A program made the translations under genes and the position numbers. 64,000 nucleotides of DNA from Carallia brachiata (Eukaryota > Streptophyta > Magnoliopsida > Malpighiales > Rhizophoraceae). The notes beneath the pieces were generated by a model that saw only the letters and a program-made list of their open reading frames with translations, made no database searches and was not told where the DNA came from. Shown here one piece after another: positions 1-11,004 of this stretch. The stretch covers positions 3,651,250 to 3,715,249 of the forward strand of contig JADCRB010000016.1 in assembly GCA_021464245.1 (NCBI GenBank), read 5' to 3'. Numbering within the stretch: the stretch's first letter is position 1; the number at the start of each line of letters is the position of its first letter.

Positions 1-620
1 AGTAGAAAAGGTGACAACTACAACAACAAACTAGACTCCTAGCCCGCATGAGTATAAAAGGCGAGACACAACAGCAAAATGGACTCCTGCCTCGCACGAG
101 TATCAAAAGCGAACAGCTCAACAACACTGTTCAACACTCCTGCTTCGCACGAGTATAAAAGGCAAACAACTGAATCAAACTCTTGTTTCGCATGAGTATA
201 AAAGGCGACTACTACAACAACAAACTAGACTCCTAGCCCGAATGAGTATAAAAGGCGAGACGGCAACCGCAAAATAGACTCCTGCCTCACACGAGTATAA
301 AAGGCGAACAACTTAATAGCATAGTTCAACACTCCTACCTCGCACGAGTATAAAAGGTGATAACTCAACTACAACTCAGACTCCTAGCCTGTACGAGTGT
401 AAAAGGGGACAACCTAACAACATACTCCTAGCTCGCACAAGTATAAAAAACGAATAGCTGAACAACACTTTTGCCTTGCACGAGTATAAAAGGCAACAAC
501 ACAGTGCAACACTCCTGTCTCGCATGAGTATAAAAGGTGACAACCCAACAACACACTCTTGCCTCGCACGAGTGTAAAAGGCTACGACTTAATAGTCAAA
601 GCATACTCCTAACCCACACA
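1..620 (+). repeat. TATA-box-like minisatellite array 1
   Basis: About a dozen degenerate units spaced roughly 42-54 bp apart, each with a core close to CGCACGAGTATAAAAGGCGA joined by AACAACA-rich linkers. The array runs off the left edge of the window. It lies directly upstream of, and in the same orientation as, the homeobox pseudogene at 805. Open frames across it on either strand are by-products of the repeat, not genes. Confidence 0.9.
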
Positions 621-804
621 AAAGGCAAAATAGTAACAACCAGACAAGGCCCAGTCCAAAACTCTTGGCCTGCGTGAGTATAAATTGTGAACGACTCAAA
701 AGGATAAAAATGATTAAGGGTTTAAGTCTTAATCACTATTCTACTCTCAACCTTTTACTCGTTCTTACTGCAGGTCAAGCTTCTACATCCTTTCAGTAAA
801 AAAG
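621..804 (+). promoter_or_regulatory. Upstream segment of the WUS-like unit
   Basis: A non-repetitive stretch that precedes every full homeobox copy in the window. It contains a last TATA-like box (GAGTATAAATTG, about 677-688) some 120 bp before the ATG, then a pyrimidine-rich run ending in CTGCAGGTCAAG and CTTTCAGTAAAAAAG, either of which resembles a splice acceptor. It could be promoter plus 5' untranslated region captured with the gene. Transcription is inferred, not shown. Confidence 0.45.
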
Positions 805-1580
805 ATGAAACTAGTTGTAAAATGTCAAGATAAGGAAGAGCATAGGTCACCACGCATTAGATGGCAACCAAGTCCAATGCAACTGCAAATCTTGGAGGAG
901 TACTTTCGCAGCAATGAAGATACTTGTCCCAGCTTATCACAGCTCTCCCAACTTACTTCACGAATGCGGCCGTACAGAGCAGTCAAAACAAAAAAAATGT
1001 GTATTTATGGTTCCAAAACCGAAGAAACAGGGAGAGAGCAGCACAAAGTTGTTGTTTCTGAAGCACAGTCTACCATCACAGCTGTTCTTGCGGTAGATCT
1101 CACGAGTATGGCGTCGTCCTCAAATTAGCCAGGTCCAAACTCCACCGCTGCAATGATCCCTCAAGGCTATTTCAACCAAAACTGTAGCCTATGGGACTAC
1201 ACATACTATTCCTAGTGGTTTTATGGAGTCAACAAGTGGTTCATCCTTTACTGGAACTTCAGTCTAGGAGGAAACTTTGCACCAAGAGGGAGCTGCTCCA
1301 GTGAAACTCTACCTCTCTTTCTGGTATACTCCAGTGACGTCAACCAGTAGGAAAGTTCCAGTAGTGTCAACGTCACCGGTCTGCAAAGCAAAGACACAAT
1401 TGACTTGGAGCGGCGTCTCGGGCCCCATAAGGCCGGACAACAAGGATATAGTGCAACAACTTTTTGCAATGCACAGTATTCACTTGTGTGACACGCCTCA
1501 ACCGCAGCCTCATTTGTCTCGTATTGTAAAAAGAAATGTGGAAGAGGTCCACACCAGATTCTGCATATCTCATTTCTGAC
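805..1580 (+). pseudogene. WUSCHEL-like homeobox pseudogene, copy 1
   Basis: Reads from an ATG at 805 into a homeodomain: residues 19-45 include RW-x-P-S-P and QLQILEEYF, followed by LSQLSQLTSRM and RPY. An expanded run of A at 990-997 shifts the frame, and helix 3 continues in the next frame from 999 as VYLWFQNRRNRERAAQ. Further on, 1306-1329 reads TLPLFLVY, matching the WUS-box of WUS-clade WOX repressors, and in the same frame 1405-1419 reads LERRL, the place of the C-terminal EAR-like motif; one TAG lies between. WUS-clade proteins are stem-cell transcription factors; this copy cannot make one. It sits between the TATA minisatellite and the retroelement 3' module. Family assignment comes from motif order; no search was run. 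Confidence 0.75.
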
Positions 1581-2280
1581 TTCGAAAAAATAATCAAGAA
1601 AAGGTGGCAGTTTTTGTTGTGTATATATTTCTTGCGTTCTTAAGTCGCACAGCTCACCCCTCAACTCTTCTTTCTCTCTGAAGAAAGAATATGGCTAGTG
1701 CTTGTGTTCTCCTTTTTAGGAAATTCTTTAATCAAGAAGCTGAAGACACAAGAATCAGAAAGAGAAAGAGTCATTCGCTTCGAAACTCTCTAATCTCGAC
1801 CTCTAACGTCATCTTGTTCGATGAAGTTTCAACCACTCTCCTTAGTGCACATCTATCACAACGAGCTGAAAAATTGTGACCATCCTCATTTGTTCTCAGA
1901 TTCGGCAACAGACGGAAAAGTTGCAACTACTCTCCTTACATCACGACATACAGGAAAGTCATCACTATAGCCCGTCTCTCTGTGAGTTGGCCTTGTTATG
2001 CCATGGTGTTGGGCCTTCATTATTGGAAGGATCAAGCTCTCTACCTACTGCATCATCCTCACCAAAATCATTGGACTTCAATTTCTATATTGGCTGGAAG
2101 GCTAACATCCTAAAGGTCGTATCGGTTCTTATGGAAGCTGGACAGCAGCTGGGCCAATCGGAGTTAAAGACCTTAAGATCAATGTTCATCAAGATGTCTC
2201 AAGCTTCAAACTGGACTTCAAGATTTGGTTCTAATCATGTCCCAAGATCCTTTCTGACCAAGCCTTGAAGTGGGGCCATT
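1581..2280 (+). other. Retroelement 3' internal module with PPT, copy 1
   Basis: This module follows the homeobox segment and ends in the polypurine tract (about 2263-2278, here TTGAAGTGGGGCCA) just before the LTR. It carries a short basic ORF and then about 400 bp that is open in different frames in different copies, ending in the conserved reading HQALKWGHL-stop elsewhere. I recognise no domain. Confidence 0.7.
1691..1879 (+). CDS. Short basic ORF, 62 codons, unknown
   Basis: ATG-initiated ORF reading MASACVLLFRKFFNQEAE and then a basic cluster RIRKRKSHS. The same peptide recurs in other copies (intact at 10680-10811 on the - strand; damaged at 23180, 33880, 37790, 41930, 46390, 54180 and 60590), always about 100-120 bp after the homeobox segment. 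Repetition through copies of one element does not by itself prove selection. No family is recognised; the basic cluster could be a nuclear-localisation or nucleic-acid-binding stretch. Confidence 0.3.
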   Translation: MASACVLLFRKFFNQEAEDTRIRKRKSHSLRNSLISTSNVILFDEVSTTLLSAHLSQRAEKL

Positions 2281-3115
2281 TGAAAACTCAAAAAAAAAAA
2301 AAAAAAAAAGAAGAGTCAAGAGCCAACATCTAGAAGGAGGAAAACGAAAAAAAATCAGAGTCAAGATCCATCATCTAAAAGAGAGGGAAAAAATCAACAA
2401 AAAATTGGTGGCACAGTACTACACAGTGTCTCCTCCCAACCTACAAATAGGCGCAAAATCTCCAACGGCCAATCAAACCATAGAAACATAGGAGGCACAA
2501 CAAAATTCAAGGGGCGAAAGTTTTGTTTAAAACTTTTCCCTTATGTTTTCGTATTTTAAGCATACGCTGCCCAAATTCATATTCCATATATAAGGCCGAA
2601 AATATTTAATATACTCAATTCCATAAATATATTGGGTATATACTTTCCGGTCGCCTCAAATTGGGATTTACGAGAATAAAAATCTAAAATATTAAAATAT
2701 TAAACATATGTCTGGGATTAAGCTCTTACGGCTCTCAGTAGAGTCAGCCCACAGGAGAACAAGTCCTTACGGCCGCTAGTCGAATTAAACCAGTCCGAGT
2801 GGGATCAAGCCCTAGCCCTCAGTAAAGTAAAACTAGTCCATATAAGATCAAGCTTATACGGCCCTCACCGGAGTTCTAGCATCTACCTAAGATCAAACCT
2901 CACCCCTTAGTGGAATTTGTTTCCTACAGTTAAAGAGCACGGTGTGGAAATTCATTCTCTTTCAGTCAAAATCAAGCCTTTGCAGTCCTTGACGAAATCA
3001 CACAAGAGAATTAATCGGAGGATTGCACAGAGATCGACCCCACATAAATTTTAAATTTTTACTTGTAATTTGTATCTGTATTTTTTGAGTCTAACTATTG
3101 CCGGCTCGAAACATA
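2281..3115 (+). mobile_element. LTR, subtype I
   Basis: Begins TGAAAACTC just after the PPT. A-rich start, then the direct repeat around AGTCAAGA-GCC-ACATCTAGAAG that marks subtype I, a degraded promoter box (CCTACAAATAGG, about 2440), the ATTAAAATATTAAACAT segment, five or six degenerate GGCCCTCAG/TGAGATCAAGCC repeats and the end CTCGAAACATAC. The last bases (CCCTCACA) are scrambled. Confidence 0.85.
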
Positions 3116-3504
3116 CCCTCCCCCCATAGTTTTTTGAATTTTTACTCTTGTAGATTCCAATCTGAGTTAACCAGAGAGTATATACCTAAAAGGTCCTATG
3201 TCGACTATTAAAATAGAGAATCTGCAACTCACACAGCAATAAGATCTCTCACCTAACTCTCTGATTGAATAGAGAAGTCGACTATTCACTCTGACCGATG
3301 TTGGGGGCAAAGGGTCAAATCCTTACCAAGCCCCTCCATTCCAATCTTCCTAGCTGGGGAACAGTTTCCATCGAACAGCATCAAAAGCACCAATCTAGCG
3401 ATACGCTCGCTTCCGAATGGGACGAGTCATACCTGGTTCAAGAAGTCTACACTACTGATGCTTATATGCTGTCAAACCAAAAAGACAACTGAGCCAGTCC
3501 CTCA
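3116..3504. mobile_element. Junction: inverted LTR scrap and distal leader piece
   Basis: About 3130-3190 matches the middle of the LTR on the - strand (TTTTTACTCTTGTAGATTCC). From about 3206 to 3495 it matches the distal leader of the family on the + strand, including GAGAAGTCGACTATTCACTC and GTTGGGGGCAAAGGGTCAAA. No gene. Confidence 0.6.
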
Positions 3505-3735
3505 CAATTTTTGGCACGCCCAATAGGACATCTTTGCCTCCCTTCTTGTGCTCATTTAAAAAAAAAAAAATTCTAGCAGGAATCCAACTCCCCTTAGGAC
3601 CTAGAAGAGCACGACTGCCGCCATCAGCAAAATGGCGACTACTCTATCACCTGTATGAACTACCCTATTTGAGTATGCAAGTCCACAGACTCGCGCATGG
3701 ACATGGTTCCTCGCCACCAACAAAATTCAAATGAA
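3505..3735 (+). other. Primer-binding site and leader start
   Basis: TCCCTCACA followed by ATTTTTGGCACGCCCAATAGG marks an LTR 3' end joined to the primer-binding site, although only the last bases of that LTR remain. The leader that follows has a poly-A run and the segment coding for a peptide like PRRARLPPSAKWRL in one frame. Confidence 0.65.
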
Positions 3736-4452
3736 AGATAGTTCAACAGCTCAGCATCTCAACAGTTCAACAGCTCAGCGAATTCACCACTCCTGCCTGG
3801 CACGAGTATAAAAGGTGAAAACCTCCACAACACTGCTCAACACTCATGCCTGACACGAGTATAAAAGGCGAACAGCTCCACAACACCGCTCAACACTCCT
3901 GCTTCGCACAAGTATAAAAGGCGAACAATTGAATCAAACTCTTGCCTCTCACGAGTATAAAATGCGACATCTACAACAACAAACTAGAATCCTAACCCGC
4001 ACGAATATAAAAGGTGAGACGGCAATAGCAAAAAACACTATTGCCTCGCATGAGTATTAAAAGGTGAACAACTCAACAGCATAGTTTAGCACTCCAACCT
4101 CGCATGAGTATAAAAGGCAACGACTCAACAATAGACTCCTGCACCGCACGAGTATAAAAAGCGAATAGCTCATCAGCAAATCCAAACTCCTACCTGGCAG
4201 AAGTATAAAAGGCAACAGTTTAACAGCAACAAACACTCCTGCCTCGCATAAGTATAAAACGCAAAAAGTTCAACACAGTTCAACACTCCTGCCCACAAGT
4301 ATAAAAGGTGACAACACAGTTCAATACTCCTAGCCCACATAAATATAAAAGGTGACAACACAATTCAACAGTCCTACCTCGTGCAAGTATAAAAGGTGAA
4401 CAACTGAAGTGGACTCTAGCCTTGCACGAGTATAAAAGGTGACAATCAAACA
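3736..4452 (+). repeat. TATA-box-like minisatellite array 2
   Basis: Around fifteen units of the GAGTATAAAAGG repeat. The array is cut at about 4452, where it passes straight into an LTR fragment with no homeobox segment between. Confidence 0.9.
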
Positions 4453-5092
4453 AAAACACGAGGGGCACAACAAAAATTAAATTCAATGGGCCAAAGTTTT
4501 GTTTAAAACTTTTCCCTTACATTTTCGTATTTTGGGCATACGCTCCCCAAACTCCATTGAGGGAGATACTCCATATATAAAGCTCAAACTATTTAATATA
4601 CTCATTCCCATTCATATTTTGGGTATACGCTCTCTGGTCGCCTCAGATTGGAATCTGTGAGAGTAAATATCTAAAATATCAAAATATTAAACATTCACCT
4701 AAGATTAAGCCTCCTATGAAACCTTAGCGGAGATAAACCAGTCTAAGTGGAATCAAGCCTCGACCCTCAGTGGAGTCAAATCAATCCAGCTGAGACCAAG
4801 CCCATACGGCCCTCACTAAAATCAAACCATTTCGAACGAGATCAATCCTTTACGGCTCTCATCGAAGACACAACATCCCCTTAGATCAAGCCTTGGCTCT
4901 CAGTGGAATTTATGTTTGTTGTTCAAGATCACGTTGTGGAAATTTATCACTTTCAGTCAAGATCAAGCTTACGCAGCCCTTGACTAAATCACACATGAGC
5001 ATTAATCGAAAGATCTACATAAAGATCGACCCTACATAAATTTTAAATTTTCACTTGTAATTTGTATCTGTATTTGTCAAGTCTCACTGTTG
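4453..5092 (+). mobile_element. LTR fragment (5' part missing)
   Basis: Starts inside the LTR at GGGGCACAACAAAAATTAAA and runs to CTCACTGTTGCA. It lacks the U3 start and the promoter box. Confidence 0.8.
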
Positions 5093-5750
5093 CAACCTAT
5101 AAATAGGTGCAAAATCTCCAATAGGCAAACACACCACAGAAACATGGGGGGCACAGCAAAAATTAAATTCAAGGGGCCAAAGTTTTGTTTAAAACTTTTT
5201 CCTTACATTTTCGTATTTTGGTCATGCACTCCCCAAACTCCCTTAAGGGAGACATTCCATAGCCCAAAATATTTAATATACTCAATTCGATACATATTTT
5301 GGGTATATGCTCTCCGTTCGCTACAGATTGGGATCAAAATATTAAAATATTAAACATTTGTCTGGGATTAAGCCTCCTACGACCCTTTAGTAGAGTCAAT
5401 CCACTTGAGAATAAGCCCCTACAGCCCTCAGTGGAGTTAAACCAGTACAAGTGGGATAAAACCCCAGGTCTCAGTGGAGTCAAACTAGTCGTCTGAGATC
5501 AACCCATACGGCCCTCATCGGAGTTCCAGCATCTACCTGAGATCAAGCCTCAGCCTTTAGTGAAATTTATTTCCAACAGTTAAAGAGCACGCTGTGGAAA
5601 TTGAATCTCTTTCAATCAAGATCAAGCTTTTGCGGCCTTTAATAAAATCACACAGGAGCATTAATATGAGGATCACACAGAGATCGACCCCATATAATTT
5701 TTAAATTTTCACTTATAATTTGTATCTGTATTTTTCGAGTCTAACAATTG
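5093..5750 (+). mobile_element. LTR fragment starting at its promoter box
   Basis: The preceding LTR end joins directly to ACCTATAAATAGGTGC (box at 5096-5107), so two truncated LTRs lie head to tail. Continues to TCTAACAATTGTGGG, where the normal end CTCGAAACATAC is lost. Confidence 0.8.
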
Positions 5751-5935
5751 TGGGTAGGAAAATTCAGTGTATGGGTACGTCTCCCCCTCACAATTCGGGT
5801 TTCAATCACAATTGTATTATATTAAGATTCCAACTTCATCTCACCTCACAATTCGGGTTTCAATTCGCCAAGCTATCTCTTGCCTGCCCATACGACCTCA
5901 TTTTTAATAAGATTCTAGCCAAAAGCATACAAGTA
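5751..5935 (+). other. Linker with a 58-bp direct repeat
   Basis: CCTCACAATTCGGGTTTCAA occurs at 5786 and again at 5844. It resembles an LTR end (CCTCACAATT) followed by a sequence unlike the usual primer-binding site. Nothing else is recognised here. Confidence 0.4.
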
Positions 5936-7015
5936 TTGTGGACCTCTCTGCCTTCTATCTTTTGCTCCTAAAAACAAAAATTTTTTGTAGGAATTCAACA
6001 CCAACATTGTCGCAGTCATGATGACAAGCACAACCAACGTGAAAGGCAAGATCACAGAATTGGAAAACAAAATTTTCTAGTTGATGAAAGCTTAGGAAGA
6101 AAAGGATCAAAAAATTGCCAATCTCAAAGACCAGTGGGGAACAGCTATATTTGCTTGGTTTCACCCTAAAAGCGACGCTAGCCAACATTGTCCTAGCTGA
6201 AAAACAATAAGGCAGTCCTGCACAACTACCATCTTCAAGTTCAATCGCTTCATTATCTGTCCAACAATTACAGAATATGATAACGAATACATTCCGTCTA
6301 CAATCAAGTGCACCATTTACAAGTTCACAAATGTACTTCAAACCGTACACGAGACGGATTGAAAACCTCAGCATGCCCTTGACTACTAGCTGCACAAGTT
6401 TCAACAATTTGATGGACGAGGTGATCCAAAGGAGCAATTTGCTCACTTTGTCAAAACCTACAACAACGCAGGAACTTACGGTGACCTTTTGGTGAAATAA
6501 TTTATTCGTTCACTTAAGGACAGTACCTTCACCTGGTTCATAAACCTTGAACCAAAATCAATTGATAGTTGGGAACAGCTACAACGCAAGTTTCTCAATA
6601 GATTTTTTGGCACCCATCGAATAGTGAGCATGATGGAGCTCGAAAGAGCCAAGCAACAGAAAAGAGTCTGTCATCGAATACATAAACAGATGGCGTGCTC
6701 TTAGTCTCCATTGCAAGGATTGTTTGACGATGACTTTCACTGTAGAAATGTGCATTCAAGGGATGCACTGGGAGTTGTTATAAATCTTGCGGGGTATCAA
6801 ACCTCGTACTTTTGAGGAATTGGCACTCATGCGCATGATGTGGTGATAAGCATCAAGATTTTTGGGGGTACGGTTCCCATCCAATTGGACAGGGACATGG
6901 GCCTGGAAGCGATGGTCATTGATACTATACCAATAAAAGTAGGAGTTAACGCAAAAGTGAGCCCTCTAGTGCTAACAATTCAACCAAAACAACAAGCAGC
7001 AAAAGCAGGATAAGC
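5936..7015 (+). pseudogene. Retrotransposon gag pseudogene, copy 1 (3' truncated)
   Basis: Tandem ATGs at 6018/6021 begin a coiled-coil-like N-terminus (KITELENKIF), then segments of a plant Ty3/gypsy gag: MITNTFRLQ, KPYTRRIENL, FQQFDGRGDPK, SLKDSTFTWFINLEP and FLNRFFGTHRIVSMMEL. Several stops and frame changes break it (for example after NKIF and near 6660). It normally coats the element RNA and forms virus-like particles in the cytoplasm. The 3' end is lost at about 7015, where an LTR interrupts. Confidence 0.8.
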
Positions 7016-7738
7016 AAAAAAAAAAAAAGTCACAGGCGTAGAGAGGAAGAAAGAAATTTGGGAAAACAATGCTTTCCAAAACCTCTCCCATATGTTTTCA
7101 TATTTTTTGCGTACACTCTCTAGACGAATTAAATGCGATATCTAGAGTAAAGGCCCAAAATATTTAATATACCCATTTCCGTACATATTTTGGGTATATA
7201 CTCTTTGGTCACCTCAAATTGGGATCTGCGAGAGTAAATATCCAAAATATTAAAATATTAAACATTCGTGTGAGATTAAGCCTCCTAGGCCCTCAGCGAA
7301 GCTAATCCATCTGAGATTAAGCCCCTACGGCCCTCAGCGGAGCTAAACAGTCTGAGTGGGATAGAGCCCGGGCCGTCAACAGAGTCCAACCAATCTACCT
7401 GAGATCCAAGCCCAGACGGCCCTCACTGGAACCAACCCATTCTGAACGAGATCAAGTTCATGCGGCCCTTGCTGGAGTTCCAGAAACTACTTGAGATCAA
7501 GCCTCGGCCCTCAGTGAAATTTATTTCCTATAGTTAAAAGTACGCTGTGGAAATTCAATCTCTTTCAGTCAAGATGAAGCCTACGCGGTCCTTGACGACC
7601 TTGAAAAGGAGCATTAATCGAAGGATCACACAGAGATCAACCCCATACAAATTTCAAAATTTTTATCTGTAATTTATATCTATATTTTCGTGTCTAATTG
7701 TTCAAGCTTGAAGCATATGGGTGCCCTCACAATTTTTG
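7016..7738 (+). mobile_element. LTR fragment, subtype II
   Basis: Enters subtype II at the AGAGAGGAAGAAAGAAATTT region downstream of the promoter box; the U3 start is missing. Ends in GGGTGCCCTCACA. Confidence 0.8.
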
Positions 7739-7912
7739 GCACACCTAGTGGCGTGACCCAGCTTGAGTATAAACTGTCAACGGTACTAGAAAACCAGGAC
7801 TCAATCCAAAACTCCTCGTGTGCTGTGAGGTTGGCCGACAAGGATAAGGTGCAACAATTTTTGCAGCACACGATATTGACTTTTACAACACACTTTAGCC
7901 ACTACTTCATTT
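7739..7912 (+). pseudogene. Primer-binding site joined to WUS-like 3' fragment
   Basis: ATTTTTGGCACACCTAGTGG (primer-binding site) runs at about 7757 into the TATAAACTGTCAAC leader of the homeobox unit and then, after an internal deletion, its C-terminal codons and tail (GGCCGACAAGGATAAGGTGC). The homeodomain is absent. Joined directly to a gag 3' part. Confidence 0.55.
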
Positions 7913-8254
7913 GGGCATATCCATTCCCTGACTCTGACGTTCTAGGCATTCTCGATCAACTTTTGGAAGCTAAGCTGATCATGCTCTTAGAATGCAAGCA
8001 ACCCAATGAAAAGGATCGGGTCAATGATTCAAAATTCTGTAGGCATCACCGCATAGTCAGCCATCCAACTAAGAAGTGTTTCATCCTAAAGGAGCTAAGC
8101 TTGAAGCTCATAATCAAAATAAAATCATTTTGGACTAGGAAGACGTAATCTCAACCAACCAGACCACTGTCTCTTTGAATCTGTTGAGGAAAGTCAACAT
8201 GAATCTATGCTTATGCGCTATCAGATCAAAGATGCATCCTGACTTGGCTTGATT
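7913..8254 (+). pseudogene. gag C-terminal fragment
   Basis: Open for most of its length: YPFPDSDVLGILDQLLEAKL, then FCRHHRIVSHPTKKCFILKE, a cysteine/histidine pattern typical of plant gypsy gag C-termini. No gag N-terminus precedes it; it continues a homeobox fragment in the same ORF by chance. Confidence 0.75.
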
Positions 8255-8352
8255 AAGTAGTAAGTTTCGAGCCTAGCTGGAACTAGACTTCAAAACTCGG
8301 TTCAGATCACATCCCAAGTTCCTTCCTCACCAAGCCTTGAAGTGGGGGCATT
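8255..8352 (+). other. 3' module remnant with PPT
   Basis: Reads RFRSHPKFLPHQALKWGHL-stop; the last codons overlap the polypurine tract TTGAAGTGGGGGCA (8337-8350). The rest of the module and the homeobox are deleted. Confidence 0.7.
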
Positions 8353-9262
8353 TGTAAACTCAAAAACAAAAAAAAAAAAGAAAAAAGAGGAAGAGTCAAT
8401 AGCCAACATCTAGAAGGAGGAAAAAGAGAAAAAAATCAAAGTCAAGAGCCGACATCTAGAAGAGGGGAAAAAAAAAAGTCAGCAAAAAGTTGGTGGCATA
8501 GGACTACACAGTATCTCCTCCCAACCTATAAATAGGCACAAAATCTCCAATAGCCAATCACACCACAGAGGCTTGGGGGGCACAAAAAAAATTAACTTTA
8601 AGTAGCCAAAGTTTTGTTTAAAACTTTTCCCTTACATTTTCGTATTTTGAGCATATGCTCTCCAAACTCTATTAAGGAAGATATTCCAGATATAAAACTC
8701 AAAATATTTAATATACTCAATTCCATACATATTTTGGCTATATACTCTCGGATCGTCTTAGATTGGGATCTACGAGAGTAAAAATCCAAAATATTAAAAT
8801 ATTAAATATCTGTCTAGCATTAAGCCTCCTACGCTCCTTAGCACAGTTAGTTCATCGAGAACAAGCCTCTATGGCTCTCAGCAGAGTTAAACAGTTCGAG
8901 TGGGATCAAGCCCCGACCCTCAATAGAGTCCAACCAGTACACCTGAGATCCAAGCCCATAGGGCCCTCACCGGAACCAAGCCATTTCGAACGAGATCAAG
9001 GCCATATAGCCCTCACCAGAGTTCTAGCATTTACCTAAGATCAAGCCGTGGCCCTCAGTGGAATTTATTTCTTGCAGTTGAAGAGCACACTGTGGAAATT
9101 TAATCTCTTACAGTCAAGATCAAGCCCATGCGGCCCTTCACGATATAAACAATGAGCATTAATCGAATGATCAAATAGAGATCGACCCCACACAAATTTC
9201 AAAATTTTCATCTGTAATTTATATTTGTGTTTGCGAGTATAATTGTTTGCAGGCTTGAAACA
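8353..9262 (+). mobile_element. LTR, subtype I, almost complete
   Basis: Best + strand example of subtype I: start TGTAAACTC, duplicated CATCTAGAAG segment, promoter box CCTATAAATAGG at 8525-8536 (172 bp in), AT-rich middle, GGCCCTCAG-type repeats and the end GCAGGCTTGAAACAAACG, where it breaks into inverted homeobox sequence. Confidence 0.9.
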
Positions 9263-9432
9263 AACGATCGTCACTCCTTATCCTTGTCGGTTGATATCAC
9301 GACTCGAGGCATAGTTCCACAAAAGTTGTTGTACCCTAGCTTTGTCGGTCGACCTTATTGGTGGCCTAGTGGGGCCAGAGACATAGCTCCAAGTCAATTG
9401 TGTCTTCGCTTGGCAGATTGGTGGCGTTATTA
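9263..9432 (-). pseudogene. WUS-like 3' fragment, inverted
   Basis: On the - strand the segment reads EDTIDLELCL at about 9410-9382, the EAR-like end of the homeobox protein, followed by its downstream tail, partly duplicated. The homeodomain and WUS-box are absent. Confidence 0.6.
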
Positions 9433-9620
9433 ATGCTCCTGTGTGATTTTTTCAAGGGCCGCAAAGGCTTGATCTTGACCAAAAGAGGTTGAATGTCCAT
9501 AGCTTACTCTTAAATTGATGGAAATAAATTCTACTGAGGGCCAAGGAATTTTATGGAACTTAAAGTTCCATGACTTAGGTGATGATGATGCAATAGGCAA
9601 ACAAGCTTCCTCGACATACG
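9433..9620 (-). mobile_element. Inverted scraps of LTR and 3' module
   Basis: 9433-9548 matches the LTR 3' half (ATTAATGCTCCTGTGTGATT, - strand) and 9549-9620 matches the 3' module around AACTTTAAGTTCCATAAAAT. Confidence 0.6.
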
Positions 9621-10184
9621 TTTTCATATTTAGGGCGCATACTCTTTAGACACCATTAATTGTGATCTTTTAGAGTAAAGGTCCAAAATATTTAATATAC
9701 TCATTTCCACACATATTTTGAGTACATATTTTTCGATCGCCTCAGATTGGAATCTGTGTGAGTAAAAATTCAAAATATAAAAATGTTAAACATCTGTCTG
9801 AGGTTAAGTCTCCTATGGCCCTCAGCAAAGCCAGTCTGTCTGAGATTAAGCCCCTATGACCCTCGGCGGACCTAAACTAGTCCGAGTAGGATCAAGCCTC
9901 GGCCCTCAGTGGAGTCAAACCAGTCCATATGAGATTAAGCCCATACGGCCCTCACCAGAGTTCTAGCATCCACCTAAGGTCAAGCCTTGGCTCTCAATGG
10001 AATTTATTTCCTATAGTTTAAGATCACACTGTGGAAATTCATCACGCATCCGTTAACAAAATTACACAAAAGCGTTAATCAGAGGATCTACCTAAAGATC
10101 GACCCCACATAAATTTCAACATTTTCACTTGTAATTTGTATTTGTATTTTTCGAGTCTAACTGTTGCAGGCTCGAAACATACCG
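9621..10184 (+). mobile_element. LTR fragment, subtype II-like
   Basis: Begins at the ACATACGTTTTCATATTTAG segment beyond the promoter box and ends CTCGAAACATACC. The join to homeobox sequence follows at once, with no primer-binding site. Confidence 0.75.
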
Positions 10185-10509
10185 ACTTACTTCACTTGTC
10201 CTAACTTATCACAGCTCTCCCAACTTACTTCACGATTACAATTGTACAGAGTAGTCGAAACAAAAAAATGTGTATTTATGGTTCCAGAATTAGAGAAAGA
10301 GGGAGAGAGCAGCACAAAGAGTTGTCGTATTTGAAGCACAGTCTACCATCACAACTGTTCCTATGGTAGATCTCACTAGCATGGCGTCATCCACAAATGA
10401 GGTAGGTCCAAACTCCACAACTACAATGGTCCCTCAAGGCTGTTTCAACAAAAACTCTAGTCTGTGGGACTATACATACTGGTCCTAATGGTTTTATGGA
10501 GTCAACATG
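10185..10509 (+). pseudogene. WUS-like homeobox pseudogene, 5'-truncated
   Basis: Starts inside helix 1-2 and keeps LSQLSQLTS and, in a second frame, VYLWFQN then SMASSTNEVGP. The A-run before helix 3 has 7 As where 6 would keep the frame. Ends at about 10508 before the WUS-box, at a join to an inverted 3' module. Confidence 0.65.
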
Positions 10510-10911
10510 GCCAACTCAAAGAGAAATGGGTTGTAGCGATGACTCTTCCATATATTGTGACATAAGGAGAATAGTTGTAGTTTCCCCGTCTATTGCCGCA
10601 TCTGAGAATAGATGAGGATGGTCACAACTTTTCAACTTGTTGTGATAGATGTAAATTAAGGAGAGTGGTCAGAACTTCATCAACCAAGATTGGTGTCAAA
10701 GGCTGAGATTTGAGAGTTTCGAAGCGAACGACTCTTTCTCTTTCTGACTCTTGTGTCTGCAGCTTCTTGATTAAAGAATTTCTTGAAAAAGAGAACACAG
10801 GAGATAGCCATATTCTTTCTTCGAAGAGAAAGAAGAGCTGAGGGGTGAGTTCTGTGACTCAAGGACGCAGGAAATATATACACAACAAAAGTTGTCCCCT
10901 TTTTTTTGATT
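10510..10911 (-). other. 3' module, inverted, with intact short ORF
   Basis: On the - strand, 10811-10680 reads MAISCVLFFKKFFNQEAADT followed by a basic RKRKS cluster, uninterrupted for 43 codons. The remainder of the module is truncated at 10510. Confidence 0.65.
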
Positions 10912-11004
10912 TTTTTTCCTCTCTTCTAGATGTTGGCTCTTGACTCTTCCTCTTCCCTTTTTTTTTTTGAGTTTACAAATGCCCCCACTTCAAGCCTCGG
11001 TGAG
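10912..11004 (-). mobile_element. LTR start with PPT, inverted
   Basis: Contains CTTCTAGATGTTGGCTCTTG (subtype I start), AGTTTACAAATG and CCCCCACTTCAAGCCT, which is PPT-TGTAAACT read on the other strand. Only about 70 bp of LTR remain. Confidence 0.65.

Noticed and set aside
805..1580. A working homeobox gene
   Set aside because: Every copy has frameshifts, stops or deletions; no copy in the window could make a full protein.
3505..3530. tRNA gene related to the primer-binding site
   Set aside because: Only the short primer-binding stretch is present; no cloverleaf can be drawn, and I could not name the tRNA it would pair with.
8525..8536. CCTATAAATAGG as promoter of a host gene
   Set aside because: It lies at a fixed distance (160-175 bp) from the LTR start in many copies, so it is the LTR promoter.
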